Shown here piece after piece: positions 30,832-35,711 of a stretch of DNA of 35,711 nucleotides (its first letter is position 1; each line of letters opens with the position of its first letter). The translations under genes and the position numbers were made by a program. Origin of the DNA: CAZEJS01 sp964512645 (GTDB lineage Bacteria > Actinomycetota > Geothermincolia > Fen-727 > Anoxymicrobiaceae). The stretch is from NCBI GenBank assembly GCA_964512645.1, contig CAZEJS010000031.1:1-35711 (forward strand), given 5' to 3'. Under the pieces are notes generated by a model. The model was not told the origin of the DNA and did not search any database. It saw only the letters and a list, made by a program, of their open reading frames with translations.

Positions 30832-33804
30832 GTGAACGGTCATACTTCAACCAATCTCCTTGCGGCCTCCCTGCTCAGGGTTATGGCCGCAAGCTTCAAC
30901 AGGCGCCCCTCTCTCCGGGAACAGATGCGCTCCAACGGTTCATGGATCGATTTCTCCGTCGGGGTAAGGACCGAGGACGGAACGGTGGAGCAGTCGATAG
31001 CGTTCAAGGGAGGGAGGGCGCGCGTATCGGGCGGGGTGCCCCGGGGAACCGACGTGCAGATGATCTTCAGGGACGACGCGGTGGTCAAGGAGATGTTGAG
31101 CCTTCCCCCCAACGAGGTCCTGACTCTGCTTCTGAAAAGCGGGTTCAGGCTCGAGGGCAACCTGTCGTACATGAACCTTTTCAACTACTACCTCTCTCTG
31201 CTGCTGGCCAAGAAGCACCGCAAGATGATCGCGAAGGCGAAACGCGCCGATGCGGAACTCCGCGCCCGGGAGGCGCCGTCCGTCGACGCCGGTCTTTCCG
31301 GGGAGATGGCCCTGCGCCGGCGCGAGAGGCTCGAGGCGCCGTCGGTGGACCCGGGGGTGAAGTACCTGGAGGAACCGTACCTTTCCCGGTACGGGATCGA
31401 GGATTTCCCCAGGCTCCAGAGGTTCCTCGACATACACCACTCGGTCGTGCCCGAGGTTTGCTGCGAACGCCCCTCGATTCTCACCGACTGGTTTCTGGAG
31501 AACGGCTTCGAGGTTGATCGGGAAGGGCGCGAGTGGTCGCCGGTCCTGCGACAGGGCCGGGCGTTCAAGCACCTGATGGAAAAACGAGAGCCGATCATAA
31601 GGAAGGACGACCTCCTTGCCGGGACCACCACCACAAGTGAGATAGGGGTCGTGGTCTACCCGGACAGCCACGGGACGATGATATGGGGCGAGCTGGGCTC
31701 GGTAGAAGACAGGCCGCTCAACCCTTACCGGATCTCCGCCGAGGCCCGGGACACGTTTCATCACAAGGTTTTTCCGTTCTGGTCGAGCCGCAACATGCGG
31801 GAGTGGGTCAGGGAGAACAAAGGCGCCCCCCTCTCCCAGAAGCTCGACGAGAGGTTCGCGGTCTATTTCATGTGGAAGACGGCGGCGCTCTCGCACACTA
31901 TTCTCGATTTCCCGAAGTTGCTCGCCCTGGGGACCGACGGCATTATCGCGGAGATCGAATCCGAGCTGGTACGCGATGGCGGCGCGGACGAGGAGAAGCG
32001 CGACACCCTCCGGGCAATGATAATGTGTCTCGAGGGGCTGAGCGCATACGCCGCGAACCTGGCGGACCGGGCGGAGGCCGACGCCGCGGCCGAGCGAGAC
32101 CCCGGCCGCCGGGCGGAGCTGGAGGAGCTCGCCAGGATATGCCGGAAGGTGCCGCGCCGGCCCGCGGATACACTGCACGAAGCGCTGAACGCGATATGGA
32201 TAGGCTGGATCGGGCTGCACATGGAGAGCACCAACGCGGGCCTGTCCATAGGCCGGATGGACCAGTGGCTGCAGCCGTTCTTCGAGGCGGACATCTCCCG
32301 CCTTCCGGAGGGGGAGCCCAGGTCGCGCTACGTGGAACGGGCCATCGAGCTCGCGGGGTGCTTCTACATGAAGTGCACCGACCACCTTCCCCTCATCCCC
32401 GACATCGGCAACTACCTCTTCGGGGGCTCCTCTTCCGACCAGGCGATTACCCTCGGTGGCGTCACGCGGGACGGCGAGGACGCCGTCAATGACATGACGT
32501 ACATATTCCTGAAGGTGACGGAGATACTCGGGATCAGAGACCCCAACGTCAACGCCAGGTTCAACCCGGAAAAAAACTCCGATAGCTACCTTAAACGTCT
32601 ATGCGAGGTCAACCTCATCACAGCCGCCACGCCATCGATGCACAACGACCTTGCGGTGATGAAGTCCCTGGAGGAGTTTGGTTATCCCGACGAGGCGCTC
32701 AGGGACTGGGCGGCCACCGGCTGTGTCGAGCCGACGCTTTCCGGACAGCACATGGGGCACACAAACTGCATGATGATGAACATGGTGGCCGCCCTGGAGA
32801 TGGCACTGAACAACGGGCGCCACCCGTTGATGAACTGGGACGTCGGCCCCCGCACGGGAAGCGTCGAGGACGGCGATTTCGAGACCTTCGAGGATTTCTT
32901 CTCCGCTTTCGAGGAGCAGTTCGGCTTCCTCATAGACTGTTCGGTGGAGTACAACAACATGCTGGGGGAGGCCCACAGCCTCCTCAGGCCGACTCCGTTT
33001 CTTTCTTCTCTGATGGACGACTGCATCGAGCGTGGCCGGGACGCCACCAGGGGCGGAGCGCGTTACAACTCCTCCGGGTCCGCCTGCATAGGGCTCGCGG
33101 ACATCACCGACTCGATGATGGCGGTGAAGAAGCTCGTCTTCGAAGACAAGACGGTGGCTTTCGCCGAACTGAAGCGGGCGGTCGACAGGAACTTCGAGGG
33201 GGACGCGGCGCTGCTGGCTACGGTGACCCACCGGGTTCCGCTGTTCGGATCCGGAGATCCCGACGCGGTGGCGATGGCGAACAGGGTGGCCGCCTTCGCC
33301 CACGACCGCTACAAGGCGCATACGAACTTCCGGGGCGGCCCTTACACCGCGGGGTTCTGGTCGATGTCGAACCACGTGGCGTTCGGGACGCTGACCGGCG
33401 CGCTCCCCTCGGGTCGGCTGTCAGGCAAGGCGTTCACCCCGGGCCTGACCCCTGAACCGCACGCTTCGCCCAGCCTGCTCGACAACATAAGAGACGTAGC
33501 GAGCCTGGACCCGGGCAACATGAACAACAACATAGCGTTCAACGTCAAGGTCGTTCCGGCGCCCGGGGAGAGCCACCGGAGCGTGGTGGACAGCATGTTC
33601 TCTTACGTCAAGACCTATTTCGATCTTGGCGGAATGCAGATGCAGATGAACGTGGTGACCACCGACATGCTGCGCGACGCGATGGCGCACCCCGAGAAGT
33701 ACCGCAACCTGCTGGTAAGGATCTCCGGCTACAACGCCTACTTCGTCACGCTCAACCGGGACATGCAGCTCGAGCTGATCGAGCGCGCGGAATACGGCAT
33801 CTGA
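30832..33804 (+). CDS. Glycyl-radical enzyme with N-terminal SCP-2-like domain
   Basis: The 990-residue product has two parts. The N-terminal 130 residues look like an SCP-2 lipid-binding fold: IDFSVGVRTEDGTVEQSIAF, GTDVQMIFRDDAVVKEML (family: aDvtltfsd-e-l--l) and LLLKSGFRLEGNLSYMNLFN (family: s-klkieGnl--a). From about 170 the pyruvate-formate-lyase barrel follows (ERPSILTDWFLENG). The active-site Cys is C631 in TGCVEP with E633, the C-x-E pattern of the dehydratase/lyase group (choline TMA-lyase, glycerol and hydroxyproline dehydratases). The radical Gly is G966 in VRISGYNAYFVTLNRDMQ, 25 residues from the end. It would act only anaerobically. I chose GTG 30832 with GGGAGG upstream; ATG at 30808 is in frame but lacks a ribosome binding site. 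Its activase follows 4 bases after the stop. Confidence 0.88.
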   Translation: MNGHTSTNLLAASLLRVMAASFNRRPSLREQMRSNGSWIDFSVGVRTEDGTVEQSIAFKGGRARVSGGVPRGTDVQMIFRDDAVVKEMLSLPPNEVLTLLLKSGFRLEGNLSYMNLFNYYLSLLLAKKHRKMIAKAKRADAELRAREAPSVDAGLSGEMALRRRERLEAPSVDPGVKYLEEPYLSRYGIEDFPRLQRFLDIHHSVVPEVCCERPSILTDWFLENGFEVDREGREWSPVLRQGRAFKHLMEKREPIIRKDDLLAGTTTTSEIGVVVYPDSHGTMIWGELGSVEDRPLNPYRISAEARDTFHHKVFPFWSSRNMREWVRENKGAPLSQKLDERFAVYFMWKTAALSHTILDFPKLLALGTDGIIAEIESELVRDGGADEEKRDTLRAMIMCLEGLSAYAANLADRAEADAAAERDPGRRAELEELARICRKVPRRPADTLHEALNAIWIGWIGLHMESTNAGLSIGRMDQWLQPFFEADISRLPEGEPRSRYVERAIELAGCFYMKCTDHLPLIPDIGNYLFGGSSSDQAITLGGVTRDGEDAVNDMTYIFLKVTEILGIRDPNVNARFNPEKNSDSYLKRLCEVNLITAATPSMHNDLAVMKSLEEFGYPDEALRDWAATGCVEPTLSGQHMGHTNCMMMNMVAALEMALNNGRHPLMNWDVGPRTGSVEDGDFETFEDFFSAFEEQFGFLIDCSVEYNNMLGEAHSLLRPTPFLSSLMDDCIERGRDATRGGARYNSSGSACIGLADITDSMMAVKKLVFEDKTVAFAELKRAVDRNFEGDAALLATVTHRVPLFGSGDPDAVAMANRVAAFAHDRYKAHTNFRGGPYTAGFWSMSNHVAFGTLTGALPSGRLSGKAFTPGLTPEPHASPSLLDNIRDVASLDPGNMNNNIAFNVKVVPAPGESHRSVVDSMFSYVKTYFDLGGMQMQMNVVTTDMLRDAMAHPEKYRNLLVRISGYNAYFVTLNRDMQLELIERAEYGI

Positions 33805-33808
33805 GAAT

Positions 33809-34735
33809 ATGACCAGGCTTCCGCCCACCCGGCCCCTGATACTGGAAATCAAGGGGAATTCCCTGGATGACGGCCCGGGGATTCGCACCGTCGTCTTCTT
33901 CAAGGGGTGCCCCCTCGACTGCTCCTGGTGCCACAACCCGGAGAGCAAGAAGACGGTCGCCGAGCTCTCTTTCGACGCCGTGGAGTGCGTGGACTGCGGC
34001 GAGTGCATCGAGGCGTGCGCGAAGGGCGCTCTGTCACGGGAGACGCCTGGCAGGGTCGAGAGGCTCATGTGCGACGTCTGCGGTGCCTGCGTGGACGTAT
34101 GCCCGTCGAGGGCGCTCAGCGTGGTGGGCCGCAAGATGGACGTGCAGGATATCATCCGGGCCGTCGAGAAGGACATGCCGTTCTTCGAGACCTCGGGCGG
34201 AGGGGTGACGCTTTCCGGCGGCGAACCGACCATGTTCATGGACTTCTGCTCCCGGCTGCTCGTGGGCCTCGAGGAACTCGGCGTGCACACGATCGTGGAA
34301 ACCTGCGGGCTCTTCGACATGGCGAGCTTCGAGGAGCACGTCTTACCTCACGTAAATTCCGTCTACTACGATTTGAAATTGATGGACGGGGAGTCGCACC
34401 GCCGTGAGTGCGGCACGCCGAACGACCGGATTCTGGAGAACTTCAGGCATCTTGCAGGACTGAAAGAGGCCGGCGCCGTGGACCTGCTGGCCAGGGTTCC
34501 CCTGGTGCCGGGAATCACCGCTACCGAGGAGAACCTGCGCGCGGTCAGGGCCCTTCTCGACGAGTGTGGGCTGGAAAGGGTAGCACTGCTCGAGTACAAC
34601 CCGCTATGGCCGGACAAGGCCGCGAAGATAGGTCGCCCGGAGCCGTTCCCCGGCGTGGAGGCCATGCGGCAGTGGATGCCCCGGGAACACATCGAGGCGT
34701 GCAGGGCGGTCTTCGACGGGCTGGAAGTGCTCTGA
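33809..34735 (+). CDS. Glycyl-radical enzyme activating enzyme (radical SAM)
   Basis: A 308-residue radical SAM protein. EIKGNSLDDGPGIRTVVFFK precedes the cluster motif C34-x3-C38-x2-C41 (GCPLDCSWCHNPES), typical of GRE activases. Two ferredoxin-like [4Fe-4S] motifs follow: C60-C63-C66-C70 and C88-C91-C94-C98. Then TLSGGEPTMF, the SAM-binding GGE motif. It abstracts H from G966 of the neighbouring enzyme using SAM and reduced clusters. The extra two clusters place it in the activase class of CutD/HPAD/Bss type rather than PflA. It begins 4 bases after the enzyme's stop with no strong ribosome binding site, so translation is probably coupled. Confidence 0.93.
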   Translation: MTRLPPTRPLILEIKGNSLDDGPGIRTVVFFKGCPLDCSWCHNPESKKTVAELSFDAVECVDCGECIEACAKGALSRETPGRVERLMCDVCGACVDVCPSRALSVVGRKMDVQDIIRAVEKDMPFFETSGGGVTLSGGEPTMFMDFCSRLLVGLEELGVHTIVETCGLFDMASFEEHVLPHVNSVYYDLKLMDGESHRRECGTPNDRILENFRHLAGLKEAGAVDLLARVPLVPGITATEENLRAVRALLDECGLERVALLEYNPLWPDKAAKIGRPEPFPGVEAMRQWMPREHIEACRAVFDGLEVL

Positions 34736-34768
34736 AGGGGCGACTACGGGGAGTGCCGGAGGTGGTCG

Positions 34769-35557
34769 ATGGGAACCGTGGCGCTGGCGGTGGGGGCCCA
34801 CCCGGACGACATCGAGTTCATGATGGCCGGTACGCTGGCGATGCTCCGGCGGCGCGGTGCCGAGGTGCACATGTGGAACCTCACCGACGGATCGCTGGGC
34901 GGTTTCGGTGAGGACGCCGGGGGGGTCGCGGCGATCCGGGCCGCCGAGGCCCGCGCATCCGCCGCCGTCCTCGGCGCCACCCTCCACCCGCCGATCGCCC
35001 GCGACATGGAGCTGAGCTTCGACAGGGAGGCGCAGGCGCGGGTGACGTCGGTGATAAGAGATGTCGAGCCGGCCATTATACTGGCTCCATCGCCGATGGA
35101 CTACCATCCGGACCGCGAGGCGGCTTCCAGGATAGTGGTGGCGGCGGCACTCGCCAGGGCACTGCCCGCTTACAGATCGGACCCGCCGGCGCCGCCCTGG
35201 GGCGGCGACCTGACGATTTACCACGCGCTGCCCCACGGTCTTCTGGATCCCCTTGGAGGAAAGGTCGCGGCCGGGCTGTACGTCGATGTATCCGGACTCA
35301 TGGACATCAAGCGAAAGATGCTCGACGCCCACGACAGCCAGAAGCCCCTGCTTGCATCGACCCAGGGGGCCGATCCCCTGGTGCTGATGGAGGCGATGGC
35401 CACCGCTGCCGGCGCGGATTCGAGGGCGTTCGCCATGGCCGAGGGCTGGCGACGCCGCGCGCACACCGGGTTGAGCAGGAGCCCGCGGGACCCCCTGGCG
35501 GAACTGCTCGATCGCGGCTGCGTCAGAGGTCCGGCCGATCGTGGAGACAAGCGCTGA
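34769..35557 (+). CDS. PIG-L/LmbE-family N-acetylglucosamine-type deacetylase
   Basis: A 262-residue zinc hydrolase. The opening AVGAHPDDIEFMMAGTLAML is the family's AHPDDxxxxxGG motif with metal ligands H11 and D14. The third ligand is H113 in APSPMDYHPDREAASRIV. The C-terminal part has IYHALPHGLLDPLGGKVAAG and YVDVSGLMDIKRKMLDAHDS (family: vDis...kk..al..h.SQ). These enzymes remove acetyl groups from GlcNAc lipids, mycothiol/bacillithiol precursors and related molecules. It sits 33 bases behind the activase with GGAGG before the ATG, so it probably shares the transcript. The substrate may be a headgroup handled by the same locus, but that is inferred. Confidence 0.88.
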   Translation: MGTVALAVGAHPDDIEFMMAGTLAMLRRRGAEVHMWNLTDGSLGGFGEDAGGVAAIRAAEARASAAVLGATLHPPIARDMELSFDREAQARVTSVIRDVEPAIILAPSPMDYHPDREAASRIVVAAALARALPAYRSDPPAPPWGGDLTIYHALPHGLLDPLGGKVAAGLYVDVSGLMDIKRKMLDAHDSQKPLLASTQGADPLVLMEAMATAAGADSRAFAMAEGWRRRAHTGLSRSPRDPLAELLDRGCVRGPADRGDKR

Positions 35558-35629
35558 GGCCCCGGCACTCAAGGGCGAACGACAGGCGCACGATATCGCC
35601 TGCGGGGAGAGACCGAGCCCGCAGCCGGT

Positions 35630-35711
35630 TCAGCCGCCGCCGATGGGGGTAATCTCCTGGCTCAGGCTGTCCATCTACTCCTTGACCGTGCAATTTTTGG
35701 GGTCTAGTGCC
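35630..35711 (-). CDS. Partial minus-strand frame ending in a GGG C-terminus, interrupted by TAG
   Basis: Reading in from the right edge on the minus strand, one frame encodes ALDPKNCTVKE, then TAG, then MDSLSQEITPIGGG and a TGA stop. The end (KE-x-MDSLS...TPIGGG) resembles the C-terminus of ThiS/MoaD-type sulfur-carrier proteins (LKEGDxLxxxPPIGGG), whose terminal Gly-Gly is the working site. The in-frame TAG, with AAGGAG just before the following ATG, could be the end of one gene and the start of a tiny one, or a nonsense change in a carrier gene. The gene runs off the window, so identity is tentative. Confidence 0.3.

Noticed and set aside
35676..35711. Possible terminal inverted repeat of an insertion sequence at the right edge (ends GGTCTAGTGCC).
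   Set aside because: Only one end could be present, no transposase or target duplication is visible, and the same bases read as a plausible coding end on the minus strand.
35630..35711. Pyrrolysine readthrough of the in-frame TAG.
   Set aside because: TAG ends several ordinary genes in the window (for example at 7950, 14475 and 19873), so it behaves as a normal stop; no pyl genes are present here.
1..35711. CRISPR arrays, rRNA, tRNA and complete insertion sequences.
   Set aside because: I looked for regularly spaced repeats, T-loop-like GGTTCRANNCC segments and transposase motifs and saw none.

Overview
The window is GC-rich bacterial DNA. It is densely coded, uses ATG, GTG and TTG starts, and has strong GGAGG-type ribosome binding sites. 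A glycyl-radical enzyme with its radical-SAM activase, two ADP-forming acyl-CoA synthetase proteins and two uroporphyrinogen-decarboxylase (URO-D) fold proteins suggest an anaerobe. The mix (TetR-controlled lipid-type genes, SCP-2 domains, a hopanoid-type epimerase, plant/cyanobacterial-type phytoene-desaturase relatives) would fit an uncultured anaerobic Actinomycetota or a similar GC-rich lineage. There is no rRNA or tRNA here, so that placement is only a guess. I see no tRNA, rRNA, CRISPR array or complete mobile element.

Layout. 1-5000, all minus strand: a truncated URO-D-fold gene, an HdeD/DUF308 membrane protein, a YihY/BrkB membrane protein, then a TetR regulator with a phytoene-desaturase-like FAD enzyme. 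A very clear tandem operator and a consensus promoter precede the TetR gene. 5134-10252: an SCP-2 protein, an acyl-CoA ligase and an HpnA-like epimerase (minus) face a second TetR gene and an SDR (plus) across another palindromic operator. 10261-15288: a stand-alone ADP-forming acyl-CoA synthetase alpha-type protein behind a URO-D-fold protein (minus), a GSA-aminomutase-like PLP enzyme (plus) and a pair of small cupins (minus). 15608-17101: a second copy of the phytoene-desaturase-like enzyme.

17301-24742 is a compact six-gene plus-strand operon: IclR regulator, ThDP-dependent enzyme, fucose-isomerase-like protein, cupin, fused ADP-forming acyl-CoA synthetase and a beta-keto-acid cleavage enzyme (BKACE). 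The last two genes overlap by 4 bases. It reads as a complete, apparently uncharacterised catabolic route that ends in substrate-level ATP formation. An AT-rich promoter pocket with a 12-base direct repeat precedes it.

24797-28321 holds a methyltransferase and an amidohydrolase (minus) divergent from a large acyl-CoA-dehydrogenase-like protein (plus). 28389-35557 is the second notable locus. A kinase-fold-like protein and a class III PLP enzyme (minus) diverge from a glycyl-radical enzyme carrying an N-terminal SCP-2-like domain, its activase and a PIG-L deacetylase (plus). Two inverted repeats lie in the shared promoter region. The right edge carries the end of a minus-strand frame with a Gly-Gly-Gly C-terminus.
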